A DNA stretch of 64,000 bases, taken from contig NC_091138.1 in assembly GCF_041381155.1 (NCBI RefSeq), positions 20,089,255 to 20,153,254 of the forward strand. The letters run 5' to 3'. The DNA is from Argopecten irradians. Its lineage: Eukaryota > Mollusca > Bivalvia > Pectinida > Pectinidae. The notes beneath the pieces were generated by a model. The model did no database searches and had not been told where the DNA came from. It was given only the letters and a program-made list of their open reading frames with translations. A program made the translations under genes and the position numbers. Shown here piece after piece: positions 51,761 through 63,802 of the stretch; position 1 is the first letter of the stretch; the number at the start of each line of letters is the position of its first letter.

Positions 51761-53570
51761 GCATTTAATGCTGATTCAGATATATCCGAGTTACTTCGAT
51801 TCTCTGATTTAGAATGAAGGCAGAGATACATCATCGATTAAAACAAAAAGTCAAGGCAACTCATACGTCTCAAAAAATCAAACAAGTGATAGAAGGCGAC
51901 GTATCGACCAAAACCAGAATCCACGGAAAAGATAAAGAAGCGCCTATCTTCAACCGAGTTTTGTTCATGCCTTGTGCGGAAATCAATTTTATGGGTAAAA
52001 TTTACAAATGATAGCAAGTGCGAGATCAGGTATTAACTACAATAAATGACAGGAATGCAAATGAAGAACATGATGCTAACAAAAAATGTAATACTTGCAA
52101 AAAAAAAAAACTTGTTCCGAAATATCAGTCAAGATTATTTTTTACACCTGTAACTACTAACGTAACAATCAATCTCTCTCTGGTGAACCACCTGTGGGCC
52201 AATCCATCCAAAATTAACCTTTCTGTACTTGTTTTTATTGGATATAAGTGAATCTGAAGAAAAACTAAGAACAAAATGTTGCATGTGAAGGCAATGTGTG
52301 AACGTAATAACTATTATGTTCGAACGCAATACTATTGCAAATAAAATAATTATTGCGTGTTATTGCAATGATGTCATTAGTAAACCCGGGTATATTATGG
52401 CAATAAAATTGCGTTTGCACGCAATATTTTATATATATATTTTTTTATCCTCGACCTGTGAAAATTTGAAACCCAAGTGGGACAGATGCCAGATATTCCT
52501 GATTCTTTCTACTTACACTCACATTCAATGTCTATCTTTTGGAGCATCAAGGGATAAATATATAGCTATTTTCCTCGTGCAGGTCTCGGAGGAATGCGCT
52601 GATGATTTGTGATTCAACTGATGATCACGTTTTTTAAGCGTGTTCGTATAATCTAAACATTGTGCATTTATGTTAATCTGATATAAAACAATATTTAAAA
52701 TGTTGTTGTTTTTTAATGTTGGAAAATAATTACTTCGTCGCTTTTTTTTTTTATCAATTTTTAATAGATACAAATTCACACAATGTAGAAAGCTTATCGG
52801 CTTTAAAGTACATTATCCACTCAATACACAGGTAACATAGTTTTGTTTTCATCATCAAACGACATATGAACATGAATGCAAATATTGCTGGCATTTCAGA
52901 ACTGACAACACTTAATGACTAGTAAACAATGACGCAGCGAAATGTTTATACAAACATGGCCGTGAGTACATGATATTGACCGGGGACGATCTACGTGAAG
53001 CTAGTTAGCTTAGATTGCAGCAGAATACCCCCAATAGTAAATCCAGTCATCAAAATATTAGCTTTTACAAGTGCTAGATACTTTGGTCTATTTTTCACTT
53101 GACTATTACGTGCGACAGCACTTATTTGCCATCATTTATTGTTTTAATATCGGGCTTTGAGTTTTTTGGTAGGTTTTTTTGCGTAGTATTTGTCCGGAAG
53201 GTTGATAAAATTGTATACAAATGTAGTCTCAATTATGGATTTAGTTTTATTGTGTCAGATTAAAAACTCTGTGTGAATTAGTAACTAGGTATCGATTTGC
53301 CAGAGATTGGGGACGATGGATATTCGGTAACATTGTATATATATAATGGGTACTAAAGTATAGATCGATATGGAAAATGATCCTCGTATACCGACGACAG
53401 TTTATTAGTTACAAATGGCTGAATTATTTTGAATCATTTATCATGTGTATTATATTGTAAGTTTTAGGTAAAACTGTTAAATGAAACGTGAAAACTGAAA
53501 ATGCCACGTAAAACTGTAAATGGAATGGAAAATTGCAAATGCCACATACATAGTGAAAATACTACGTTTG
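51761..53570. other. No gene recognised
   Basis: Short open frames here lack splice context or known domains. The stretch 52298-52435 holds several small inverted ATTGCGT/ACGCAAT motifs. Confidence 0.45.
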
Positions 53571-53574
53571 TTTG

Positions 53575-53800
53575 GCTTAGTTTGTTTAGTTTTACGTCCT
53601 ATTAACAATCAAGGTCAGGTAAGGACGTGCCGTCAGGTTTGACGGTAGAGGAAAACTAGAGTACCTTGAGAAAAACCACCAACCAGTGGTCAGTACCTGG
53701 CTACTGTCCAACCTGGGATTCGAACTTACGACCCATAGATGGAGGACTGGTGGTAATGTTGTCAGAACAAACAGCGACCGTTAATTAGTAAAACCAAGGA
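53575..53800 (-). mobile_element. tRNA-derived SINE, minus strand
   Basis: GTTTTACGTCCTATTAACAA is the inverted tail, and GGGATTCGAACTTACGACCC contains an inverted, nearly canonical B box (GTTCGAATCC). GAAAAACCACCAACC is the inverted body motif. It is the same family as 38707-38935. Confidence 0.7.
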
Positions 53801-56022
53801 TTTATAAGTCTCATATACGTCCTTGGTAAAACCCATCATTCAACGAGAAAACGACATGTCATTATTATAAAGATCGCATTGCATAACTGTGTAAAATTAT
53901 CCCAAAGTTGGTATAGAAATGTTCGAGACGAAAACTTAACGTACATATGTCAACGTTAGAAAATTTGTATTCAATAATTTAGTGAATGTTTTATCGTGAT
54001 TTCATCATTTTACTTTACACACAAGTTCCGTGCTAATGTCTGCATTAGATTTAGGCTTTGGGAAAATGACGTTAACATCATGGTGTTGGAAATGGTATAG
54101 AGCTCTTTGAGTATGAATTTTCGACTTATTAGATGCCGTAAAACCCATGTAATTTGCGCATTTTATGCTGAAATCAATTATAGTTGATTGATTGGTTAAT
54201 TGATTAATGGGACTTGTCCTTGTTTCGGTTGTAACCGAGTCTAGGACACATATTTGAAGTTGAGTGCACAAGTTACGATGATATGCATGGAGAAGGTTTT
54301 TTTATTTAAAAACATTATAATAAAATAAAAGATGATACAATCAAATAAGATGAACATGCCAAAACAGCTCTAGTTGAAATCATTTTTATCAAAAGCAACT
54401 AACACATATTAAATCGTACGAATCTGAACATAATGACTTTCAATGTACAGGTAATACATTGGTTTATGGAATTTTAAACGGTACATAATTAAAGGGGCAT
54501 AACTCGTTTTGGGAGAGAAAATTGCATTTAAGCCAACAGTCTCTAGTTAAACTAAAATTCAAACGGTTCATAAGTAAAGGGACATAACTCGTTTTAAAAG
54601 AGAACTTTACCCCAAAAAAATATCCATTTTAATTTACACACTAAATTGCTACTAGAATGTTTGACAATAAACAGAATTGTACAAATATTTATGTCATACT
54701 GCAGTAGCAACGAGGAGGGATACTTTTGGAAGTATCTGCATCACAGAAGGAGCAATATTCTTCAAAACAGCAGCATATGACTTGTATTTGGATGTATATA
54801 TAAAGTCAACAATCTGAATGAAGTGAAAGAGGAAGCTGAAAAAATGTCCTACGAATATTAAATATGTGTATTTTACTATAATGTTTATCATTCTTTTCTT
54901 CACAGCTAATTTAATTTGTAAATATTCAAATCAATTAATTAATTTCATATTGGCCAAGTCTCTAAAATATTAGAATTATAAAAATGCAACTGATCTTGAT
55001 TTTTTTAATCAAGGGGAGATAATCTAGTGATATTTTTTTTTTAATTTCAACATCTATTGACTGGATGTTACTAGATGGACTTAATAACAGGCAGGGCAAC
55101 ATTCCTTTTCTATAATCTAGTAATACAATTCAGCTGAGAATGTTTTACAATCTGGTGGCCAGTCACACCTCTTTTTAATTTAGGTTTCCCAGAAAACAGT
55201 TAAAATCTTCCAGACAGCATTACACTGGTTGCTTTCCAGTTCATTATCCTTATGTCAATATTTCGTAGTTATGGCCCTTAGTTCATACATGTAGTAGTAA
55301 TATAATGTTAATTAACGTTTATACCATTCATACAGTATTTGGTTTTATTCTCAAATTGAAACTGATGTACCAAACACTATTTGGAAGTGTTTTAGGTTCA
55401 AAACGTTTTTTTTATTTCTCTTTTTTATCAAAGAAAATGAAGATATTACTGATGTTTTCTTAGCATTTTATTTTAACAATTTTTTTTTCATTTCATATGT
55501 CATATATAAATAGATATTGTACAATATTTAATCAATGTAAAAAAGATAAACAACTTCTGATTTGTAATCAGATCTGCCAACATGCTTATGGTCAATGATG
55601 AAAAAATGTCAAATGAAAAAGCAGTCTTTCGATCTTCAGAGTCGCAGTATTTATATCACTATTCTCATGGACACTTCAAGATCTGATGCTCAATGTATCA
55701 TATCGAATACATCCTAGCACTGACAGAAAGTAAAATTGTACTGAACGATCCAATTCTGTAATTTTTGTTTAAAGTTAATACCAATAGTAATTTAATTTTT
55801 GACAGAATTTGTATATTCAAAAAAGGTTTTGAGCACTTTCCTTATTAAAGAGTTCCTGTGATCCGTCGGTATGGAGACATTTTTTCTTCTCCGTCATGAT
55901 TTGAAAACTTAATCAAGGTCACTTTGAAGCAATTTTTTCTGATAAATTGAATCTGGCTCCATCACAGTTTAAGTTCTCCAAATCTCCCTCGCTTAGTTTT
56001 TGTTCTACTCCGATATATCAGT
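53801..56022 (-). other. DNAI2 3' UTR and downstream flank
   Basis: No coding exon is seen. The minus-strand AATAAA nearest to the stop overlaps it (AAATAAA at the TAA), too close to act for this message. TTTATT at about 55469 is a plausible real signal, giving a 3' UTR near 550 bases. Two related segments at 54478-54515 and 54560-54600 share GGCATAACTCGTTTT / GACATAACTCGTTTT, a common bivalve repeat motif. Confidence 0.4.
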
Positions 56023-56568
56023 TTATTTTTTGGTGTCCTCGTTTTCTGCTGCTTTTTCCTCTTCCCCTTCCTCAGCGATAGGAGACTGTTTCCCTGTGTC
56101 ACCTTTGTCAGTATCCACCTGATCCGCCTGCTTCTTCTCCAGGTTCTTCTTTTCTTTCTCAATGATATCATAAAACTCCTTCTCAGCCCTGGCATACTTA
56201 TCGTCTTCTTGTATATCATCTTCCTTTTCTTCATCCTCCTGTGAATCATTTTATTGACATAAATATGTGCAAGAAATAACTTTTTTCTTCATTTAAAAAA
56301 AAATAAAAAAATTGTAAAGTATTTGGAGTTCTTTGATATTTAGAATATTCACATTTTAATAACACTTTATCATTAATATAATTATAATTTTTGTTATTTT
56401 CCAAAACTCTGATAAGGCTCTAAAGCCATTTCTGACATTTGAATTTAAGAACCATGTGAACTTGAATACCTTGTCTTTGTCAGCTGAACTCTTTGATCGC
56501 TCCTTCAGTTTCATTTCTCTGTGACGAGAATCCAGGATCTTTTCTCTCCTTGTCTCTCGCTCAAACAT
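56023..56568 (-). CDS. DNAI2: DNAI2 exons 11-12: charged C-terminus
   Basis: Exon 11 has [20 protein letters not shown], nearly identical to the human segment. Exon 12 is Glu/Asp/Lys-rich ([30 protein letters not shown]), as in other DNAI2 proteins. The overlapping minus-strand frame at 55962-56249 is a shadow of exon 12. Confidence 0.93.
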
Positions 56569-59500
56569 CTGTGCAGATATAGGAAGTCATTGATTAGTAT
56601 GATCACTTTGAGTTATACAACAATTTGGATAGGATAGGATTTTCTGTGCTCGACCGTAACAATTATTTATCTTGTCAACTCAATTATGAAACAGTAAATC
56701 TAAAGCATCACCTAGGAAAAAAAACTATCTTTCTTTAATTCCTTTAAATGGTTTTAGACTTACCAAGAAAATAAGTGTGGTGTTTAAAATAATTATAATT
56801 TATGAATAAAGGCACAGGTGTTGAGAAAGGTAAAGCACTTCTGCAGAACAAACTGTACCAAGGCGAACTTATAGAAGATATACATACTGCTGTGACTAAG
56901 TTTTTCTCGTTCCTCTGTAATGTACATAGTCCTTCCGACAGTTCTAATAAGGTTGTAGTGCCAGAGTGAGATCCACAAGCAATCAGTCGCCCGGATTCCT
57001 GGACTCGTAAACTATGTAAAGGCTCATCACAAACCTAAAACAGTAATTAAATATTCATCAATAGGTCTTATTGTTTTAAAATTTAAATAATACTTTTACA
57101 AAGTATATTCACAAAATAAATATTTATTCCCTGCAAGTGCCCAGAGAGATCATACAAATATTTTTTAAGAGTCCAGAGAGATCATACAAATATTTATCAG
57201 TCTAGAGAGATCATACAAATATTTTTTATCAGTCCAGAGAGATCATACAAATATTTTTTATGAGTCCAGAGAGATCATACAAATATTTATCAGTCTAGAG
57301 AGATCATACAAATATTTTTTATCAGTCCAGAGAGATCATACAAATATTTTTTATGAGTCCAGAGAGATCATACAAATATTTATCAGTCTAGAGAGATCAT
57401 ACAAATATTTTTTATCAGTCCAGAGAGATCATACAAATATTTTTTATGAGTCCAGAGAGATCATACAAATATTTATCAGTCCAGAGAGATCATACAAATA
57501 TTTATCAGTCCAGAGAGATCATACAAATATTTATCAGTCCATAGAGATCATACAAATATTTATCATTTCCTTGTTTCAAAGATTAGTTATTAAAAACTTA
57601 AATTTCATATTGTTTTTTCCTTTTTAAAAGAAAACATAATTGTCATTGTCCTATGATATCTCTTACCTGTAGACTGAGTGTAGGGTCGCTCTGTTTAAAG
57701 ATGATGTCCCAAACATCCAATGTGCCGTCCATTTTGGTAACAAAGAACACTGAAGGTCGGACGGGACTCCAGGAGCCGTCGGACAGGTAGGAGGAGTATT
57801 GTCTGAAAATCAAGAGTTTGTCAATATATAGTAAAAATTTTAGGAGTTGGTGTTTATTATTTATGAACATCAAATATACAGCTATGGATATTTAATGACA
57901 GCCTTCTTGTGTGTGTGTGTGTGTGAGATAAGAGTGTGTATAAACTTGTTACCGATGTATATTGTAATACCTAGTACATAGATGCATGCATCCTTGATTC
58001 TTTTCATATAAAGCTCCATTTACTTAGTGAGGGACAATAAAAAGATGCATTCTGTGCTGTTATTACCTTCCTAAACAGACCTGATGCTGTTAAAAGCAAA
58101 ATTCCTAACAATCTGTTGTCATAAAAAGAAATTCAAACCATTTTTTGAAGTTGCAAATTATTGTTTATATGTGACCCAGTACAAGCTTACCTTGTCCACA
58201 TGATTGATGATTCCCTGATATCTTCAGACCAGATCTACAAGAAACAGTATTCAATTATAAATGTGAGAATATTAACATTATTGTAAAGGAGTTTCTGTTA
58301 ATATCACCCAAGGCTTAGTATATGCTTAGTAATAAACAGCAAAGTGATGCTAGACAATACTTCATGGCATAGGATTTACATATGTATTGTTTGTCCTGTT
58401 CACATGAAGGAGATATTTAAATAAAGCTTATTCCACATAAATAAAATATCTTCTGGCAAACAACATTTTTTTATCAACACTAATAGGTCAAGTGCTGCAC
58501 AATTATATTACTGTCTCATATAGGACTCAGATAAATGTCTATAAGAAGAGGTGGGCAGTATTTATGCAATCCTTTGTACAAAATATGGTAAATGAGACCA
58601 AATCTTACCCTTGCTTTCCAGTCTCCCACACTAAGGAAGTTTTTGGGGAAGAATGGATTCCTTTGTAAAGAGTAGACTGGACCTAAGTGACCGTGGTATA
58701 ATGCTACAATTTTTTCTGCTGGAGTCTTGGCTTTTCTGTTACATGACATAATTGTTCCTGTTTCACATCCTACCATAAATTTTGTTGGCTGAAAAAATAA
58801 ATAAAAGATTAAAAATATGCATATAAATCTCCATATATTTTCTATAAAATCTTATCCCCCAACCCCTTTGATATTATGCTGTTTTCAAATAATTAGAATT
58901 TCATTATTTTTGTTGCAGCAATTTTCCGAATCAAGTACATTCTAATTGCTATATTGTAATATAGAAGTAACTGTAAATACTAAACCAGATTTTAGATGTT
59001 ACTGTTTTTTATTCTAATACAGTACATACCATAGTAGGTTCGTATTCCAGTGCCATAGCACCTTGTGCTTTTGTTGGATCTTGTTTCTTGGTCGGATCCA
59101 GATAAAGTTTTTCTGTAGGTTCACCCATTTTACGAGTGTCCCACCAAAGCACCTGACCGTCTGAGGATGTGGAGAAGCACTCTGTGCCAGTCTTAGATTG
59201 GATCCAGATAGCTTTGTATGCAGGATCTCTATGGCTGTGTTCTATAGGCGACATTTCTACTGGCTGTGAGCCTTTTCTGGTGTCCCAGTAAGCTAAAAAC
59301 ACACACACAAAACTCAAATTATGTTCCATTACAAAATTAAAGCAATGAGAACAAACTAAAAATCATTTCTTAACATTTCTTCCATAATAACTCCATATTC
59401 TCATATGCCTGTTTATGGATTCTTCTTATATAATGTTCAATCCATTTACTTTCCAAACATTTTCATAACTTGGGGATTCATTGTTTCAATTTTTCACCGC

Positions 59501-61638
59501 ATAAATAGGTGAAAATGTGTCCTTGTTACAGTAGTTGTTTGTGACAATAGCACAATACATTGATGAGAAAACGAGACAATATTCAACTATATTTATTTGA
59601 ATGTATCTTCTCTTCATCCAAACTTTGTTCTTGGACAGTACTCACCGATCTGACCATTGTAACAGCCACCTAGTAGTACATGAGAATCCTTTGGGTTGTA
59701 TTCTAAGCACACTAATGGTGACACTGGTTTTAGTGTCATTTCTGGTTTGTTTGGGTTTTCTGGAAAATCAACATTTAACATTAAACAACTGCAATATTCA
59801 TCAAGGATCTTATCTGCTAAATCACAAATGTTTAAATCTATTCTATGATATAACTTGCCAAAATTTTTTGGAAAAAAAAAAGAAAAGAATTGTAAACATT
59901 GATACATGACATGTTTTGTGATGTTTAAACTTTGTAAAGTTAAGAAATTTGAATCCATCAACAATATAAATGAACGCTATTTTACACATAAAGTATATTC
60001 TTTTAAAAAATGTACTTGTGTTAAAAAATATTTTCAGAGCACTTCATCAGCAGCATCACCAACATTCTACCATGAGTGATATACTGTTTCCTTGTTATGA
60101 TATTAGAACTAAAATTCCGTACCGACATCCCAGATGTAGGACTCCATGCTTGTGTCTGGACTTGAGCCCTGGAATTCCATGTTACAGTAGGCTACTGCAA
60201 GTTTCCTAGGTCCATCTGGGAACCAGGACAGGTTTGTTGCTGTTCGTTTGATCTCATTTGGATCCCTAACAAAATAATACAGCAACCATATAAAATGTTT
60301 CTCTAAATCCAGAAATATCATAAGGTCTCCATTGGTAAGAGCTATTCCAATAATAAATCAACTGTGTGGGATTAACAAAGTTCAAAGGCTCTTATCAGTA
60401 ATCCTCAAACTAGAAAATATGTCATATGGTAATGCTACTCTTGTATATTCCAAATCCAATACAATATTTGTCATTTTCTTATGATTGCTGTTGTCTGCTT
60501 TTTCATAAAAAGATAGTCTAATTTACCTGATGTATGATAAGTTTGAAATTATATCTTTCATAATTAGATGACAATATTCTCTTTGACCAATCTAAACCAA
60601 ATTCATAAAAATAAGCTAATTAACTTACCTGAATACATTTATTGTTTTGGCTGATGGGACTTCATCTACAGCATCTATTTCAATGTCATCAAAATATTCT
60701 TCATATATATCAATGGCATTGTTTTGTTTGATGCAATGTTCCATGACCTAAAAGAAAATTATTAGTTTTTTATATACATTGAGCAATTTCATTAAAACAG
60801 TATCTTATCATGCAAAGCTGCTTTGGAGACATTAATACTATCTGTTACACTTTTTATACTATGGAGAGTATTGATTTTAGGATTTTTTTCCCTACAAATT
60901 TTAGATTCATTTATATTAGTTTTGATTATTCAGTGGGTGAAGTAAATTTTGATAAAATACTCACTGTTGCAAGTTGCTGAATTGTGTTAATGTACATTTC
61001 ATCTTTCTCCACTTTTTTTCTGTATCTGGTGACCTGTTCCACTTCCTGTGAGTTGACATCTTTAGGCCAGCCACCTTCTGTATGGTTCACACCACGTGTA
61101 CTGGTTTCAAATCTTTCTGTATTGACCTGTTGATTTGATCATTTATACCACAAATGTATTGAGTCCTTAGTTTTTCACAACCAATTGAAAAGATACAGGA
61201 ATATAACATGATTGAACAAATCACATACATGTACAACCAAAACAAACATTGGCAATTTGTCCTGGTATTCAGTTGAAAATTGTAACACTATGTTACTGTT
61301 TTAAAGTTGCCTTTGTTTTAAAAACAAATGTACAGCAAACCATTTTGCATCAATTTTGAGCAAACTTGAAACCAACTTGCCAATGATAAAAATTTAAGCA
61401 CTGCATGCATTCTTTCCATAATGTAATTATCTCTGCATTTAATATGAAAAATTACCTCATGTTCAGACATTTCCTGAACATGTTGGAGTCCATTGTCTAC
61501 AGGATTCCTCTCAATGAAATTCTCTGCCTGTGTTGCATCTGGTATGATGTCTACATGAAGTTCTGCTGGCCTGTCGCTGAAGTTACACTGGCGACCAAAC
61601 TCACTTCTTTTCTTTGTATATACATATACAATCTCCAT
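56023..61638 (-). CDS. DNAI2: Dynein axonemal intermediate chain 2, complete, 12 coding exons
   Basis: A 601-residue protein; human DNAI2 has 605. It is one of the two WD-repeat intermediate chains that hold outer dynein arm heavy chains together and dock the arm to the axoneme in motile cilia and sperm. Exons in transcript order: 61456-61638, 60965-61126, 60629-60747, 60123-60265, 59646-59759, 59030-59292, 58609-58788, 58191-58234, 57667-57802, 56888-57034, 56470-56568, 56023-56238. All introns are GT-AG and all phases agree, summing to 1,806 bases with TAA. The start lies in a strong Kozak context (GCCACCATGG). Similarity to human DNAI2 is high along the whole length, beginning [20 protein letters not shown]. 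The neighbour downstream on the same strand is KIF19. Confidence 0.97.
56888..59759 (-). CDS. DNAI2: DNAI2 exons 5-10: WD-repeat propeller
   Basis: Exon 5 has [17 protein letters not shown], and exon 6 has AYWDTRKG and VLWWDTRKM (WD signatures). Exon 7 has [14 protein letters not shown] and [17 protein letters not shown]. Exon 8 (44 bp) completes [16 protein letters not shown], and exon 9 has [11 protein letters not shown] and GTLDVWD. Exon 10 has [17 protein letters not shown]. These blades carry heavy-chain contacts in outer arms. Intron 9 holds a tandem repeat (57139-57563). Confidence 0.95.
57139..57563. repeat. 29-32-bp tandem array in DNAI2 intron 9
   Basis: About 14 units of AGAGAGATCATACAAATATT followed by TTTATCAGTCC or similar. 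Short (TTTAT) and long (TTTTTTAT) forms alternate in a three-unit higher-order pattern in the middle, then become all short. Confidence 0.92.
57909..57925. repeat. GT microsatellite
   Basis: Eight and a half GT repeats in DNAI2 intron 8. Confidence 0.9.
60123..61638 (-). CDS. DNAI2: DNAI2 exons 1-4: N-terminal region
   Basis: Exon 1 gives residues 1-61 with the conserved FSDRPAEL and ERNPVDNG. Exon 2 has [16 protein letters not shown], a hallmark of this chain. Exon 3 has [20 protein letters not shown]. Exon 4 opens the WD propeller with [10 protein letters not shown] and ESYIWDV. In the family this N-terminal part contacts light chains and the partner intermediate chain. Confidence 0.95.
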
Positions 61639-62460
61639 GGTGGCTGTTTATCCTGATGAATATGAAATTGGTGTCAATTTGACATTACTTTGCTAGCAAT
61701 AATGAATGCAATTGCACATAAAGCATAGAATTTGGTCTGTAAATGTGAAGAATAGCTAGTTTAGCATGAACAGCAGTTTTAGGCTATTCTCTACTAATCG
61801 TGCAGCTGAACTAGGCTATAGGCTAATTAAATAGCATAATTGTGAAACATGTTCACATCTGTTTCATTTCTTCAATGACATTAGCTATACAGTAGGTAGG
61901 AAAAAGCTTCATGGGCATTTCGATTGAGCTCTGTGCTCAATGTATGATACCAAAATAGAGTTTAATTCTTTCAAAATAAGAAGTTTTATTATATCACTTT
62001 TAAAATGCAAAATTATTAAAGAATAACGGGTTTGTACAATAATAAATGTGAGTAATTGGCAAACTTGATAATGTTATCCCATCAAAACTATTAGATTTTG
62101 TTCATGATATGCAATGCAGGTTTAAGCAACATTAACATTGTAACTAAGGGGATTCCACACAAAAAACAAGTTTTCTGTTAATTTTCTTGTAACGAACAAG
62201 CAATAACGACTACAGTAGTAAATTTAACGTAACTGTTGTGCAATATTATAAAGACGTATGTCTTTTGGATTGCACTGAAAATATCATTTTCGGTGGAAAT
62301 ATGATTGAAAAATGCACGTTGTCACTGACGCGAACATTCAATTATTTGAAAAGAAATCAAATATTCGGCATCGTGTTTGGTCATATCATCTCTGAATTAT
62401 CGTTTCATAAAAACATAGACAGAGATAACACATATGATGTTTTGAGAAAAAGGTACTTAC

Positions 62461-62590
62461 CCTGTAAAACTACTACAGAATTTTTGTTTTTATCTGCTTC
62501 ATGGAGGCAGGGATAGCGTAAAGTTGTCAATGGATACGAGTTTGCGCGAAGCCGATATCCGGTTGTAGGTGAATACATTTTGCTGTTTTG
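62461..62590 (-). other. Probable non-coding first exon of DNAI2
   Basis: A strong minus-strand donor, ACAGG|GTAAGTACC, ends at 62461. A matching acceptor, TATTCATCAG, lies at 61653, just 14 bases before the coding exon's ATG. The upstream boundary (about 62580-62600) is a guess. GTTGTCAATGGATAC (62524-62538) loosely resembles an RFX X-box. Confidence 0.5.
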
Positions 62591-62790
62591 AAACAAAACG
62601 GAAAATAAGATAAATTTTATTTGACTGTTTTTTTTGTAAACCACTTAACTTGAGAAACAAATATACAAGATACATTTTTAAATTCAAATACGTTACGAGT
62701 AGTCAACAAATTGCAGAAAGTAAATTAAAATATTTTACTTCATTTCGTTTTGTTATAGAGCATGCTAATTTTATATTTGCACACAACAAA

Positions 62791-62840
62791 ATGGCGACGC
62801 CCATGAATCAGATGATTGACAATATTTTTCTTCAAGCTAA
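62791..62840 (+). CDS. First coding exon of a divergent gene, partial
   Basis: ATG at 62791 (context AAAATGG) opens MATPMNQMIDNIFLQA, followed by a textbook donor AA|GTAAGT at 62841. Without splicing the frame stops at once, so a following exon is required; it was not found with confidence in the last kilobase. I do not recognise the protein. It would share a bidirectional promoter of roughly 200 bases with DNAI2. Confidence 0.5.
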
Positions 62841-63387
62841 GTAAGTGTAGTATTTTTGCCTCAATATTTTTATGTGACAATTGTTTAGATTGATTGGTTA
62901 GAAACAACCCGTTATTTTGTGCGTTTGGTTACTGTGTTTAAACTACTCTATGCTAAATACAAATTGTTAAAACTGTTCAAAAAATGTGGGTGTGTCGATC
63001 TGTCTGACAAAACCTCGCATACCTGAATGTGTGAGTCGATCATTGGTGATCAGGTTACTCAATCGACAGAGCTTTCAGTATAAAATAGGAAAAACAGCTG
63101 AAAAACATAATAATATAATTTTAGGCAAAGCCTATCTGAGAGCGCAGCAGTTGATCCATTCTTTCGTTTGTTGTTTTTTAAATGTGTAACTAAATAGAAA
63201 TATGCCAGGGCCGTTTTCGATTATACGGTTTGGCTGGTTGGACCTAGTTGTTCGTTTATTAATTAAAGATGGACCTGGTGATTTTACATTGTTTTCAGAC
63301 GAGCCTTGGCAAAGCCCTCACAGGCCTGTTTCAAAAACTGCAGGTCCGTCAGGACTTATAGGAGATTTCAGAAAAGAAAAGATGGCG

Positions 63388-63395
63388 TGACGTCA
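63388..63395. promoter_or_regulatory. Consensus CRE palindrome
   Basis: TGACGTCA, extended to GTGACGTCAC, just after AAGATGGCG (a YY1-like motif). ATG 63437, 41 bases downstream, has a strong Kozak context (ACAGTATGG) and opens MATNKNNNRYVHRCYTIDTL. This may be the promoter and start of another plus-strand transcript, or an alternative start of the gene at 62791. Confidence 0.4.
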
Positions 63396-63436
63396 CAGAA
63401 AGTTTACATCCGGGTCCTCAAAGGTACAAACACAGT

Positions 63437-63802
63437 ATGGCGACTAATAAAAACAATAACAGATACGTACATCGCTGCTACACAATCGATACTTTGACAA
63501 AAGTATACACATTCATACTTGCAAATTCCGATTTTAAAATTGTTTCTTATTGTTTCAGAGGTTACAGACATTTATATTTTTGTATTTACAATTGTTTATT
63601 GCTGAATATATTAATTTGTGTAGATAGAGTGTTGAAGCCAGCTTGCCAAGCGGTGTCGGGCCGTCACAGTACCCGTTTTTTCTTCACAGGTAGAAATCCT
63701 TGTTGTGAAAAAGTTATGAATAGATCATTGATTTTATTGTGTAACGTTTCTGTTATACATGAAAAACTTGTTCACAATACTATTAAATATAACGAAATGT
63801 GA
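63437..63802 (+). CDS. Possible open frame after the CRE, uncertain
   Basis: A 121-residue frame starts at the Kozak ATG. Only the first 22 residues look protein-like; after a possible donor (ACAAAA|GTATAC at about 63502) it becomes Tyr/Phe/Cys/Leu-rich, as in translated AT-rich intron. I recognise no family, and it may not be a gene. Confidence 0.2.
   Translation: MATNKNNNRYVHRCYTIDTLTKVYTFILANSDFKIVSYCFRGYRHLYFCIYNCLLLNILICVDRVLKPACQAVSGRHSTRFFFTGRNPCCEKVMNRSLILLCNVSVIHEKLVHNTIKYNEM

Noticed and set aside
51814..52251. Two Lys-rich plus-strand frames after the satellite
   Set aside because: No domain, promoter or splice context; composition fits chance in AT-rich DNA.
57139..57563. CRISPR-like array in DNAI2 intron
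   Set aside because: Head-to-tail repeats without spacers, inside an intron.
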